Shown here piece after piece: positions 22,094 to 30,885 of a stretch of DNA of 64,000 nucleotides. Location of the stretch: the NCBI GenBank assembly GCA_958427145.1, contig CAUAAZ010000003.1:51720-115719 (forward strand), in the 5' to 3' direction. The notes beneath the pieces were generated by a model. It was not told where the DNA came from and did no database searches. It worked only from the letters and a program-made list of their open reading frames with translations. Source of the DNA: an uncultured Collinsella sp. (GTDB lineage Bacteria > Actinomycetota > Coriobacteriia > Coriobacteriales > Coriobacteriaceae). Within the stretch, counting starts at the first letter, position 1; each line of letters starts with the position of its first letter. Made by a program: the position numbers and the translations under genes.

Positions 22094-22402
22094 CTACTCG
22101 TTCCACTGGTGCTTTTTCATGTCGACGCAGCCGTTGTCTCGGAAGGCGACTCCTTCCTCCGTCAGTAGTGCTCGCTGGTCGGGGAAGTTTGGCGCGAGGC
22201 GTCCCGCGTGGTTGACGACGCGGTGGCAGGGATAATCGCCGTAGCGATCCGCCTCGCTCAGCACCGCTCCGACCAGGCGAGAGTTTTTCTCCCTGCCGAT
22301 GAGGCGCGCTATCTGACCGTACGAGGCGACGCATCCCGCCGGAATCTCTGCCACGACGGAGAGAATCTCATAAACCAAATCTTCGTCCAGGACTTTTCCC
22401 AT
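22094..22402 (-). CDS. MGMT-family small alkyltransferase-like protein
   Basis: A 102-residue protein covering only the C-terminal DNA-binding and active-site domain of O6-alkylguanine-DNA alkyltransferase. It has the helix-turn-helix YGQIARLIGRE and the acceptor motif YPCHRVVNHAG. Unlike alkyltransferase-like (Atl) proteins of the same length, which replace the cysteine with tryptophan, the cysteine is kept, so alkyl acceptance is possible. No N-terminal domain is found upstream. It is a single gene with its end at 22094; nothing coding was seen in the 530 bp between the integrase remnant and this gene except the tRNA fragment. Confidence 0.88.
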   Translation of the reverse strand: MGKVLDEDLVYEILSVVAEIPAGCVASYGQIARLIGREKNSRLVGAVLSEADRYGDYPCHRVVNHAGRLAPNFPDQRALLTEEGVAFRDNGCVDMKKHQWNE

Positions 22403-22576
22403 CGTATCGCTCCCGTGTTCGCTTTTGCCTTCGGGGGCGCGGCGCCGATCACCCGTGCTGCGATTTTCGCAGCTCCCCTTACCGAAGCATTGAGGGAAAG
22501 CGCGTGCGTGTCAAGGTTGTCTGGTCCAGTTGCTGGCTCGATGCCTCGAGATGTTCGCCTCAAGTGCGACCTGCCC

Positions 22577-23083
22577 CTATTGGAAAAGGATGCCGAAGAT
22601 GTATTTGGTGATGGCGGAGCGGCGGATGACCCCCACGAGTTTGCCCTCGTCATCAACCACAGGAAGCTTCTTGAACTTCTTCTTCGCCAGCAGCGCGGCG
22701 ACGCGGGCGATGCTCTGCTCGGGACGGGCACACACTACCTGGCGCGTCGCGAAATCCATGACGCAGCGATCCTTCAGGTCTTCGATGCGCTGCTCAAGGC
22801 TCTGATCGTCGAAGTACAGCATGGACGCGTCGCCGCCCGTGAAGATGGTGTGAGCGCGATGCTGCGCGATGGCTCCCATGACATCGCCGTCGGAGATGAA
22901 CCCGACCACCTGGTTGCGCTCATCGATTACGGGCATGCTGCTCACCTCGTTTTCGGCGAGCATGCGCACCACGTCGGAAATCGTGCAATCCTGCGTGCAG
23001 GTGAACGGCTCTTCAATCATGATGCTCGAAACGGGCGTCCCCTCGAGCTCGAGCGGGATGCGCTCGGACAGAATCTCGGACAT
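22577..23083 (-). CDS. Tandem CBS-domain protein
   Basis: A 168-residue protein made of two CBS domains (about 15-70 and 105-165), each with the usual pattern (VSSMPVIDERNQVVGFISDGD; FKKLPVVDDEGKLVGVI). CBS pairs bind adenine nucleotides or other ligands and regulate partner proteins. Its ATG is 3 bp after the stop of the upstream MFS exporter gene, so it is cotranscribed and may act with it. No additional catalytic domain is present. The specific ligand is unknown. Confidence 0.9.
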   Translation of the reverse strand: MSEILSERIPLELEGTPVSSIMIEEPFTCTQDCTISDVVRMLAENEVSSMPVIDERNQVVGFISDGDVMGAIAQHRAHTIFTGGDASMLYFDDQSLEQRIEDLKDRCVMDFATRQVVCARPEQSIARVAALLAKKKFKKLPVVDDEGKLVGVIRRSAITKYIFGILFQ

Positions 23084-23086
23084 CGC

Positions 23087-24526
23087 TTATGCCTCCTTCG
23101 TTTTCGGTGCGGTTTTCTTGGTGCGCACGCTGAATATGGCGCAGATAAGGGAAACGAGGCCGATTGCCGCGCACACCTTGTAAGCGACGCCCGCGCCCAC
23201 GGCGGTGGCTACTTGGATGCTCGCATCGACGCCGGCCGACGCGGTGACGCTTGTCATGACCGTGATGATGAGCGCCGTGCACAAACCGCCGGCGACCTGG
23301 CGGCCGGTGTTCGCGATGGCGTTGCCGTGGGCGATCATGTCATTTTTCAAGGCATTGACACCCCATGTGTTCACCGGCATGTTCGCGAGCGACTGGCCGG
23401 CGGACTGCAGCATGCAGAACAGCGCAACCACCAAGATGGGCGTGTTTACCGTCGAAAGCGAGAGCAGGAATAGGGCGCCGGTCATGAGGGCCAGGCCGAC
23501 GATCGAGATGGCACGCGGACCGAACTTGTCGAACACCACGCCGGAGATAGGGCTGATGATGATGCCCACCGCCGCGGCGGGAAGCATGGCCATGCCGGTT
23601 TCGAAGGCCGAAGCGCCAAGCGAGGTTTGCAGCAGCAACGGCAACAGCGTGTTGGTGACCAGGCATGCGGCGTTGATGAGCGTGACGATGATGGCGGCCA
23701 CGCGGAACTCGCGCGTCTTGAGCGTGCCCAGTTGAAGCAGCGGGTCCTCGATTTTGCCCTGGCGTACGACGAACAGCACCAAGCACACGACACCCGCGAC
23801 GATCGAGCCGAGCACCACGGGGTTGCCCCAACCCATCGACGAGGCGCTCGAGAACCCGTAGAGAAGTCCGCCGAAGGCGATGGTGGAGAGGACGACCGAG
23901 GGCAGGTCGAGCTTGGGGTTCTTCGGCTCGCCCACGTTTTTCAGCATGAACACGCCCAGCACCAGCACGAGAATTGCGAGGGGGACGATGGCGCCGATCA
24001 TGGTGCGCCAGCCGTACGTGTCGATCACCGCACCGCCTACGACGGGGCCGACCGCGGGACCCGCCGACATGACGATGCCCGCCATGCCCATAGCCGTTCC
24101 TCGTTTCTCGACGGGGAACACCAGCATGGGAACCACCGAGACAAGCGGCATGAGCACGCCTGAGCCCGCCGCTTGCAACACGCGACCGATGATGAGGAAC
24201 AGAAAATCAGGGGCTGCGGCGCACAGCAGCGTGCCCAGCGCGAACACCAGCGTCGCCCCGAAGAATAGCGCGCGGGTGCTGAACTTGTCGATAAGGAACG
24301 CCGAAACGGGGACCATGATGCCGCTCACCAGCGGGTATATGGACATGATCCACTGGGCAGTCGAGGCATCGATGGCGAAATCGGACATGATGACCGGCAG
24401 CGCAGGCGACATCACCGTTTGGTTCAGTAGCGCCAAGAAGGCACCCAGGACGACGACCGCGACGATGCGGATCTGGGTACCGGTAATGCGCCCATTGGCG
24501 GGCGCGACCGTACAATTATCAGACAT
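23087..24526 (-). CDS. MFS drug:H+ antiporter, EmrB/QacA (DHA2) type
   Basis: A 479-residue transporter with about 14 predicted membrane helices, as in the DHA2 family. Motifs include LNQTVMSPALPVI (motif D1-like in helix 1), the loop after helix 2 with DKFSTRALFFGAT (motif A) and GIVMSAGPAVGPVVGG (motif C), the antiporter signature. It probably exports toxic compounds in exchange for protons. A CBS-domain gene follows directly. Its 5' region is a 520-bp gap with small hairpins. Substrate cannot be predicted. Confidence 0.92.
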   Translation of the reverse strand: MSDNCTVAPANGRITGTQIRIVAVVVLGAFLALLNQTVMSPALPVIMSDFAIDASTAQWIMSIYPLVSGIMVPVSAFLIDKFSTRALFFGATLVFALGTLLCAAAPDFLFLIIGRVLQAAGSGVLMPLVSVVPMLVFPVEKRGTAMGMAGIVMSAGPAVGPVVGGAVIDTYGWRTMIGAIVPLAILVLVLGVFMLKNVGEPKNPKLDLPSVVLSTIAFGGLLYGFSSASSMGWGNPVVLGSIVAGVVCLVLFVVRQGKIEDPLLQLGTLKTREFRVAAIIVTLINAACLVTNTLLPLLLQTSLGASAFETGMAMLPAAAVGIIISPISGVVFDKFGPRAISIVGLALMTGALFLLSLSTVNTPILVVALFCMLQSAGQSLANMPVNTWGVNALKNDMIAHGNAIANTGRQVAGGLCTALIITVMTSVTASAGVDASIQVATAVGAGVAYKVCAAIGLVSLICAIFSVRTKKTAPKTKEA

Positions 24527-25046
24527 AAGCTTCCTTCGTATCTATTCGATTCTTCGCCGAAGGCGCGCCGGCCCACGGGCGAAATAACATGCACGTGCTA
24601 TGCGTGCATCAGATACGACAGGAAGAAAGCGGCTGCTCAGAGCGCACTTGGGGAACAACAGGAGAGGCCCCGTATACCAGGGGCCGCCGAATTGCGATGT
24701 ATGCTTTGGTCAAATCCTTCATAGCGGGGAGGTATTCTAGCAGCCGTCTTCGCCCCTTTCAAGGGATGTAACCCAGACGTTGATTTTCTTCACCGAGGCG
24801 CCATCGTTGACGGGTGGCGTGCTTCTCTATCGCCACACCGCGGGGCGAGGGAACGCCGCGGCGAGCTTGTACATCGGCTATGTGTGCAGCTGCGAGCGTG
24901 TCGCCGGCGCGCGCTGGGCGCCAGTCCGATCCGGCCGACTCTTGCCGACGGTCGGTCGCCGTCCTCCTCCATCTCCGCCTGCTCTGTTTTTGCTCGGCTC
25001 CCTTGTCGTATCATGGACGGACGAGAATTGAGCGAAGGCGGTACGT
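24527..25046. other. 520-bp intergenic region, no gene seen
   Basis: This gap lies between two divergent genes. It holds the inverted repeats TGCACG/CGTGCA near 24591-24610 and GGCCCC/GGGGCC (24666-24685). The open frames here are short, overlap on both strands and have no recognisable content. The hairpin at 24666-24685 could be an attenuator for the exporter. GAAGGCGGTACGT precedes the ArsC-like start. Confidence 0.6.
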
Positions 25047-25388
25047 ATGAACATCCAGATATTCGGCACGAAGAAAAGCTTCGATACTAAGAAGGCGCAG
25101 CGCTATTTCAAGGAACGTCGTGTGAAGTTCCAGTTCATCGACTTGAAGGAAAAGGGGATGAGCAAAGGCGAGCTCGAAAGCGTGGCGCGCGCCGTCGGCG
25201 GGATCGACGCTGTGATCGATCCAAAGGCGAAAGATGCCGACACGGTTGCGCTCGTACAGTATCTTGCTGCCGACCAGAAGTTCGAAAAGGTGCTCGATAA
25301 CCAGCAGATTCTTCGTGAGCCCATCGTTCGCAACGGCCGCCAGGCAACCGTTGGCTACGAGCCTGACGTGTGGAAGGGCTGGGAATAA
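25047..25388 (+). CDS. ArsC/Spx/YffB-family protein without cysteine
   Basis: A 113-residue thioredoxin-fold protein of the ArsC/Spx/YffB family: beta-strand IQIFGTKKSFDTKKAQRYF at the N-terminus, and the conserved REPIVRNG loop followed by VGYEPDVW. The position of the catalytic cysteine (CxxT/S in ArsC, NCDT in YffB) is serine, and the whole protein contains no cysteine, so arsenate reduction by the usual thiol route is impossible. It may be a protein-interaction module. It is a single gene followed by a strong hairpin. Confidence 0.88.
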   Translation: MNIQIFGTKKSFDTKKAQRYFKERRVKFQFIDLKEKGMSKGELESVARAVGGIDAVIDPKAKDADTVALVQYLAADQKFEKVLDNQQILREPIVRNGRQATVGYEPDVWKGWE

Positions 25389-25392
25389 AGTG

Positions 25393-25434
25393 AAGCGCCC
25401 ACGCCCGTGGTTTTATCCACGGACGCGGGCGCTT
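25393..25434. terminator. Long hairpin after the ArsC-like gene
   Basis: AAGCGCCC and CCGTGG pair with CCACGG and GGGCGCTT (25393-25434), loop TTTTAT. No U-tract follows on either strand, so termination strength is uncertain; a second hairpin GCCCCGG/CCGGGGC lies at about 25490-25513 before the dehydratase end. Confidence 0.6.
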
Positions 25435-25557
25435 GCGTAAGACGTCTCTTGTCGTTTGAGTGGAGCGCCCCGGCGGCGCTGAACAACGCGCCCCGGTGAC
25501 GTGGCCCGGGGCTCTTTGTGCCGCACATCTATGAGAGGGAATCGATGCGCACGGGCG

Positions 25558-27336
25558 CTACTCCATGTAGCCGCCCTGAATGGCGGAAACCGCATGCTCG
25601 GTAAAGAACTTGAGCGTGCCGGAGGTATAGCGATTAGCCTTGGGCTTCCAAGCGGCTCGGCGCTCGGCCAGGATGGCGTCAACCTCGGCCGGCTCCATCT
25701 CCTTGCCGGCGATGCCCACGATGGACAGCGAGCGCTCGGGGATGTTGATCTGGATCAGGTCGCCCTCCTCGATCAGGGCAATCGGACCGCCCACGGCAGC
25801 CTCGGGCGAAACGTGACCGATAGCCGGGCCCTTGGAGGCGCCGGAGAAGCGGCCGTCAGTGATCAGGGCAATGCTCGCGCCCAGCTCGGGGTCGCTGGCG
25901 ATAGCCTCGGTGGTGTAGAACATCTCGGGCATGCCGGAACCCTTGGGGCCCTCGTAGCGAATGATGACGGCGTCGCCGGGCTTGACCTCGTGCGTCAGGA
26001 CGGCGTGGATGGCGTCCTCCTCGCAGTCGAACGGACGTGCCTTAAGCGTAGCCTGGAACATCTCGCGCGGAACAACCGTGTGCTTGACGACCGCGCCCTC
26101 GGGAGCAAGATTGCCGTGGAGGATGGCGATGGAACCGTCGGTGCCGAAGGCCTGGTCAAACGGACGGATGATGTCCTCGCGCTTGAGATTCCACTTCTCA
26201 AGGTAACGACCGCACTTCTCGTAGTAACCGTTGTTCTTGAGGTCCTCGAGGTTCTCGCCGAGAGTCTTGCCGGTGACGGTCATAACGTCGAGGTGGAGCA
26301 TCGACTTGATCTCCTCCATGATGCGCGGCACGCCACCTGCATAGTAGAAGAACTGCGCCGGCCACTCGCCTGCGGGGCGAACGTTGAGCAGGTAGTGGGC
26401 GCCACGGTGCAGGCGGTCGAATTCGTCGGCGGACATCTCGATGCCAAACTCGCGGGCGATAGCAGGAATATGCAGCAGCGAGTTGGTGGAACCCGAAATG
26501 GCGCCGTGGACCATGATGAGGTTCTCGAAAGACTCCTTGGTCACGATGTCGCGGGGGCACAGGTTGTGCTCGGAGAGCCACACGGACTGGCGGCCGGCCT
26601 CGCGCGCAAACTCACGCAGGTCGGAGCTGGTAGCGGGCAGCAGGGCCGTGCCGGGGAGCATAAGGCCCAGGGCCTCGGCGGTAACCTGCATGGTCGACGC
26701 GGTGCCCATAAACGAGCAGGCGCCGCAGCTGGGGCATGCGTTGTGCTTGGCAAACTCAAGCTCCTCGCGAGAGATCTCGCCGCGCTCGTAGCGGGCAGAA
26801 ATCGCGCCGAGCTGCTCCAGGGTCAGCAGGTCGGGGCCTGCATCCATGACACCGCCGGTAACGACGATGGAGGGGATGTTGATGCGGCCCATGGCCATGA
26901 GGTTCGCAGGCAGGCCCTTATCGCAGCTGGCGACAAAGACGCCGGCGTCGAACGGGGTGGCCTTGGCATGGATCTCGATCATGTTGGCGATCATGTCGCG
27001 GCTGGGCAGCGAGTAGTTAATGCCGTCGTGGCCCTGGGCCTCGCCGTCGCAGATATCGGTGCAGAAGTAACGGGCACCGTGACCGCCAGCCTCGGCAACG
27101 CCAGCACGGACCTCCTCGACCAGCTCAAACAGGCCGGCAGAACCCGGGTGCGAGTCGCCAAACGTCGACTCGATAATGACCTGCGGCTTGTCCAGATCCT
27201 CGATGGTCCAGCCAGACCCCAGACGCAGCGGGTCCATCTCGGGGCTGATGGTGCGAAACTTGCCGGAACGCGGCTGCAGCTTGGCAACCAGGTCGGCTGC
27301 CTCCTGCTGAATCTGTGCCTTGGTCTTCTCGTCCAT
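25558..27336 (-). CDS. IlvD/Edd-family dehydratase, probably sugar-acid type
   Basis: A 592-residue Fe-S dehydratase of the IlvD/Edd family. Cluster and active-site motifs are present: TDICDGEAQGHDG, ASCDKGLPANLMAMGR, CPSCGACSFMGTASTM, and near the C-terminus TDGRFSGASKGPAIGHVSPEA. Family members dehydrate dihydroxy-acids (branched-chain amino acid synthesis) or aldonates such as gluconate to KDG. The remnant of a gntP permease gene directly upstream suggests an aldonate dehydratase feeding kdgK. The ATG at 27336 has GGAG six bases upstream. Because the 5' half of the upstream gene and its promoter seem deleted, expression may be impaired or driven by a new promoter. Annotation as ilvD is the main alternative. 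Confidence 0.85.
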   Translation of the reverse strand: MDEKTKAQIQQEAADLVAKLQPRSGKFRTISPEMDPLRLGSGWTIEDLDKPQVIIESTFGDSHPGSAGLFELVEEVRAGVAEAGGHGARYFCTDICDGEAQGHDGINYSLPSRDMIANMIEIHAKATPFDAGVFVASCDKGLPANLMAMGRINIPSIVVTGGVMDAGPDLLTLEQLGAISARYERGEISREELEFAKHNACPSCGACSFMGTASTMQVTAEALGLMLPGTALLPATSSDLREFAREAGRQSVWLSEHNLCPRDIVTKESFENLIMVHGAISGSTNSLLHIPAIAREFGIEMSADEFDRLHRGAHYLLNVRPAGEWPAQFFYYAGGVPRIMEEIKSMLHLDVMTVTGKTLGENLEDLKNNGYYEKCGRYLEKWNLKREDIIRPFDQAFGTDGSIAILHGNLAPEGAVVKHTVVPREMFQATLKARPFDCEEDAIHAVLTHEVKPGDAVIIRYEGPKGSGMPEMFYTTEAIASDPELGASIALITDGRFSGASKGPAIGHVSPEAAVGGPIALIEEGDLIQINIPERSLSIVGIAGKEMEPAEVDAILAERRAAWKPKANRYTSGTLKFFTEHAVSAIQGGYME

Positions 27337-27444
27337 AATGCTCTCCTCTTTTGATTTGAACGGTTGTACCAATCGTTGGTTAATGAATCAGGTGTAAATG
27401 GGTACCGAGCGATGCACTCGGCAAAAGATGCTTAGCTACGCGAA

Positions 27445-27640
27445 CTAGGCGAAGAACGAAATCACCAGGGCGCAGGCAAGACCCGAAAGGCCGATGAGCG
27501 TCTCCATAATGGTCCAGGACTTGAGGGTGGTTTTCTCGTCAATCTCCAGGAACGAGGAGCACATCCAAAAACCGGCATCGTTGACGTGCGAGAGGGCCGT
27601 GGCACCGCCGCAGATAGCACGCATGGCGGCCGAGCACGCA
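27445..27640 (-). pseudogene. 3' remnant of a gntP permease gene
   Basis: The reverse frame reads GGATALSHVNDAGFW and KTTLKSWTIMETLIGLSGL, the characteristic last helices of GntP-family gluconate permeases, and ends at a normal stop. Nothing upstream of about 27640 matches the other 380 residues of the family; the DNA there is the remnant of a gene on the opposite strand. The dehydratase gene follows 108 bp downstream on the same strand, so a gntP-dehydratase operon existed here. Confidence 0.8.
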
Positions 27641-27985
27641 ACCAACGACCAGGTCATCTGTATCAAAGAGCTCTGCGACGAATCCGAGCACCTGGCCGAG
27701 GCCGGTGAGGATTACTCCGCCGCCGACACCGCGTTCCACAATGCCATTGCCGAAAGCTGCGGCAACCTCGTCGTTCCCCGCCTGATGGGCGTGCTCAAGG
27801 CATCCGTCCCCCTCTTTATCGACGTGACTGGCAAAAAGCTCGTCGAGGAAACTATCCGCACGCACCGCGATGTGGCCGACGCCATCGCCTCGCGCAATCC
27901 CACCGCCGCGCACGACGCGATGTATCTGCACCTGGTGTATAACCGCAACATGATTGCGGAGGGAGCAGAAGCAAAAGGCATTTAG
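27612..27985 (+). pseudogene. 3' remnant of a FadR-type GntR regulator gene
   Basis: The forward frame from about 27612 reads as the C-terminal FCD effector domain: ARMAAEHATNDQV, DYSAADTAFHNAIAES, FIDVTGKKLVEETIRTHRDV and HDAMYLHLVYNRNM. The winged-helix half is missing. The remnant is tail-out from, and joined near 27612-27640 to, the gntP remnant on the other strand. A terminator follows at 28019. Confidence 0.8.
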
Positions 27986-28018
27986 GGCCCGACAATAATC
28001 TTTCTTTGGCAAAACGCA

Positions 28019-28059
28019 GGCGGCGGCTGCCCAACACACAGGGCAGCCGCCGCTTTTTG
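28019..28059 (+). terminator. Rho-independent terminator after fadR remnant
   Basis: GGCGGCGGCTGCCC (28019-28032) pairs with GGGCAGCCGCCG (28041-28052), followed by CTTTTTG. Confidence 0.92.
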
Positions 28060-28084
28060 CAATCGATTGGTGCAAAGGGGTTGA

Positions 28085-30034
28085 CTAGAGCTCGCAGGCA
28101 ACCTTGTAGCCATCGCCGATGGCATCGCGGATGTTGCCGCACTTGTTGGCGTCGCCCAGCACGTGGGTGGTAACGCCGGCAGCGGCAAGGTCGTCGGCCA
28201 ACTTGGTGTTGGGACGATAGCCCATGGCAAGCACCAGCGTATCGGCACCGGTGATGGTGTGGACCTCGCCGTCCTTTTCGTAGCTGATAGTGTCCTCGGT
28301 GATCTCGGTCACCTTGGCCTCGGTCAGCACGTGGACGCCCTTTGAGAGCATGCGCGTGATGAGCACCGCGCGACCGGCACCACCCTCGTTGGCGGCGAGC
28401 GTCTTGGTCATCTCGATGACGGTGACATCACGGTTGGCCGGCGACAGGTCATTGACCAGCGGGGCCAGGTAATCGGCCGTCTCGCAGCCGACGGTGCCGC
28501 CGCCGACGATGACGATCTTCTTGCCCGGGAAAGCCTTGCCGCCCAGCAGGTCGTCAGCTGTCATAACCTGCTTAAAGCCCTGCATGAAGGCCGGAGCGAT
28601 GGGCTCGGCGCCATAAGCCAGGACAACCTCGTAGCCGGCGTAGTCACGCTGAATGTCCTCGGCAGTAAGCTCGGTGCCAAATACGCACTTCACGCCCGCC
28701 TCGGCAAGACGACGATACTGGTACTTGATCACGCGGGTGAGCTCCTGCTTTGCCGGCGGAACGGCTGCGATGCGCATCTCGCCGCCCGGCTCATCCTGCT
28801 TGTCCACGAGCACCACGTTGTGGCCGCGCTTGGCGGCAATGAACGCCGCCTCCATGCCCGCAGGACCAGCGCCCACAACCAGTACGTTCTTGGCCTCGGC
28901 GGCAGGCTCGTAACCGGCCTCGTCGCGCTCAACATCGGGGTTGACGGTGCAGGAGATGCGCTTGCCGAACATGATGCCGTTCAGGCAGCGCAGGCAGCCA
29001 ATGCAGGGGCGGATATCGTCGGCGTTGCCGGCAGCGGCCTTATTGCAGAACTCGGCATCGCACAGATTGGCGCGGCCCATCATGCAGATGTCGGCAGCGC
29101 CGTCCTCGATCAGCTCCTCGGCGATCCAGGCCTCGTTAATGCGACCGACGGTGGCGACGGGAATGTTGACGTGCTTTTTGATCTCGCGCGAGCAGGCGGC
29201 ATGCGAGGCCTGCTGCGTGCCGGCAGCGGGAATGGCGGAGCCGCGCTTGATGGTGGTGCCGCCCGACACGTGAATCATGTCGACACCGGCCTTCTCCAGG
29301 CGACGCGAGACGTAGATCATGTCGTTGAGGGTCAGGCCGCCATCGGTGTACTCATCGCCCGAAATGCGGACGTCGATGATAAAGTCCTTGCCGCAGCGCT
29401 CACGAATCTCGGCGATGACCTCGAGCAAGAAGCGCATACGGGCGTCGAGCGAGCCACCATACTCGTCGGTACGCTTGTTGTAGAGCGGAGTCAAAAAGCC
29501 GCCGAGCATGCCGTGGGCGTGTGCCGCATGGACTTCAACGCCATCGACGCCAGCCTTCTGCATACGCACGGCAGCGTCGCCAAACTGATGCGTGAGCTCG
29601 TGAATCTCGTCGACCGTGATGGGGCGCGGTGCCTCGCGGGCGTAAGACGGGCCCACAAAGGACGGAGCGATCAGGCGAGGCGTGCCTGGAATGTTAAAGG
29701 CCATGTAGGCGGGGTGGAAGAGCTGCGGCATGATCTTGCAGCCATACTCGTGGACGGCCGTGGCGAGCTTTTCCCAGCCGGGGATAAACGTGTCGTCGTA
29801 GCAGCACATGTCACCCGGCAGATAGGTATAGGTAGGCTCGACCGTCACGACCTCGGTGATGATGAGGCCCACGCCGCCCTTGGCACGGGCACGGTAATGA
29901 TCGACCAAGTCGTCGGTCACATAGCCATGATCGGCCAGGTTCGTGGACACCGGCGGCATAAAGACGCGGTTCTTGACCTCGGTCGTACCGACCTTGATCG
30001 GGCTAAAGAGCATCGGGTAGGCGGATGACTCCAT
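28085..30034 (-). CDS. OYE-like NADH:flavin oxidoreductase with 4Fe-4S and FAD domains
   Basis: A 649-residue enzyme of the 2,4-dienoyl-CoA reductase/enoate reductase (BaiCD, FldZ) architecture. Residues 1-340 form an FMN TIM barrel (VGTTEVKNRVFMPP; QLFHPAYM; GVEVHAAHAHGMLGGFLTP; HVSGGT). CIGCLRC plus a later C (RISC) near residue 345-365 bind a 4Fe-4S cluster. The C-terminal part has two dinucleotide-binding folds (VLVVGAGPAGMEAAF; IVIVGGGTVGCETADY). Such enzymes reduce alpha,beta-unsaturated acids, dienoyl-CoAs or steroids in anaerobes. ATG 30034 follows AAAGGAAGC. The histidine triplet HAAHAHG replaces the usual HGAHGYL, so the substrate differs from FadH. Substrate is unknown. Confidence 0.9.
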   Translation of the reverse strand: MESSAYPMLFSPIKVGTTEVKNRVFMPPVSTNLADHGYVTDDLVDHYRARAKGGVGLIITEVVTVEPTYTYLPGDMCCYDDTFIPGWEKLATAVHEYGCKIMPQLFHPAYMAFNIPGTPRLIAPSFVGPSYAREAPRPITVDEIHELTHQFGDAAVRMQKAGVDGVEVHAAHAHGMLGGFLTPLYNKRTDEYGGSLDARMRFLLEVIAEIRERCGKDFIIDVRISGDEYTDGGLTLNDMIYVSRRLEKAGVDMIHVSGGTTIKRGSAIPAAGTQQASHAACSREIKKHVNIPVATVGRINEAWIAEELIEDGAADICMMGRANLCDAEFCNKAAAGNADDIRPCIGCLRCLNGIMFGKRISCTVNPDVERDEAGYEPAAEAKNVLVVGAGPAGMEAAFIAAKRGHNVVLVDKQDEPGGEMRIAAVPPAKQELTRVIKYQYRRLAEAGVKCVFGTELTAEDIQRDYAGYEVVLAYGAEPIAPAFMQGFKQVMTADDLLGGKAFPGKKIVIVGGGTVGCETADYLAPLVNDLSPANRDVTVIEMTKTLAANEGGAGRAVLITRMLSKGVHVLTEAKVTEITEDTISYEKDGEVHTITGADTLVLAMGYRPNTKLADDLAAAGVTTHVLGDANKCGNIRDAIGDGYKVACEL

Positions 30035-30154
30035 ACAGGCTTCCTTTCGTTTAAGCCGCTCGGCGGCAGTTGCTAACGTACCTATCGTATCAGTATCCGC
30101 CGCATTCGCACTCGCTCGCACTCCCCACCTTCAATCCCGACCCTCACAAAAAAG

Positions 30155-30217
30155 TTGCGGTGGAATACGGAGTAGATGAGGCCTTTGACAGCCAAAACAG
30201 TCCGTATTTCACCGCAA
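30155..30217. repeat. Palindromic intergenic repeat, TTGCGGTGGAATA family, copy 3
   Basis: TTGCGGTGGAATACGGA (30155-30171) pairs with TCCGTATTTCACCGCAA (30201-30217), one G-T pair. The 29-nt loop AGATGAGGCCTTTGACAGCC... is nearly identical to copy 4. It lies past the end of kdpC. Confidence 0.9.
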
Positions 30218-30282
30218 CTGATGGGCGGGGTGGAATTGAGGGCTCAGATAGTCAGTCATGCACTCATCCGCCACTCCCTCAC

Positions 30283-30873
30283 CTACAGCGCGCCGTCCAG
30301 CATAAGGTTCACCTTGAGCACGTTGACCGTGGGCTCGCCGAAGACGCCCAGGAATCGGCCCTTGGTGCACTGGGCGATGATCTCGCGCACCTCGCCTTCG
30401 CTCTTGCCCGTGGCCTTCGCCAGGCGCGGGACCTGGTACTCGGCGGCATCCGGAGAGATCTCCGGGTCGAGGCCGGACCCCGAACACGTCACCAGGTCGA
30501 CGGGCACGGCGTCCATATCGGCATCGGGGTTGGCGGCGCGAATCTTCTTCACGCGCGCATCCACAAGCTGCCGGTACTCCTCACTCGCCGGGGACAGGTT
30601 GGACGGGGCACCATACGCCATGAGCTCACCGTCTTCGCCTTCGACGATTGACGCGTTCTGGATACGACCCCACATGTGGGCTTCGTCATCGAAGTTCTGG
30701 CCGATGAGCTCGGAACCCACAACCTTGCCGTCAACTGTAATGAGCGATCCGTTCGCCTGGTACGGAAACGCAAGCTGCGCGACGCCGGTCACGACGAGCG
30801 TATAGCCCAGGCCGCAGACAACGGTAAACAGCGCGAACACGCCCAGTGCGCGCGATGCAACACCTTTGAACAT
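30283..30873 (-). CDS. kdpC: K+-transporting ATPase subunit C
   Basis: A 196-residue KdpC: one N-terminal transmembrane helix (about 8-30), the YQANGSLI segment and VVGSELIGQNF, then the conserved C-terminal pattern ADMDAVPVDLVTCSGSGLDP, ISPDAAEYQVPRLAKA and LGVFGEPTVNVLKVNL. KdpC stabilises the KdpFABC pump. ATG 30873 has GGAGG five bases upstream. It follows kdpB by 12 bp and is last in kdpFABC. Confidence 0.97.
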   Translation of the reverse strand: MFKGVASRALGVFALFTVVCGLGYTLVVTGVAQLAFPYQANGSLITVDGKVVGSELIGQNFDDEAHMWGRIQNASIVEGEDGELMAYGAPSNLSPASEEYRQLVDARVKKIRAANPDADMDAVPVDLVTCSGSGLDPEISPDAAEYQVPRLAKATGKSEGEVREIIAQCTKGRFLGVFGEPTVNVLKVNLMLDGAL

Positions 30874-30885
30874 ACAAACCTCCAC

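Noticed and set aside
22208..23473. Forward 421-codon frame across the MGMT-like, CBS and MFS genes
   Set aside because: Spans three well-supported reverse-strand genes and their gaps; composition is that of an antisense shadow.
24878..25069. Small overlapping frames on both strands between the exporter and ArsC-like genes
   Set aside because: Arg/Pro/Ser-rich translations with no ribosome sites or conserved pattern; typical noise in GC-rich intergenic DNA.
27539..28075. Reverse 178-codon frame over the fadR remnant
   Set aside because: The forward strand has recognisable FCD-domain sequence; the reverse frame lacks any family features.
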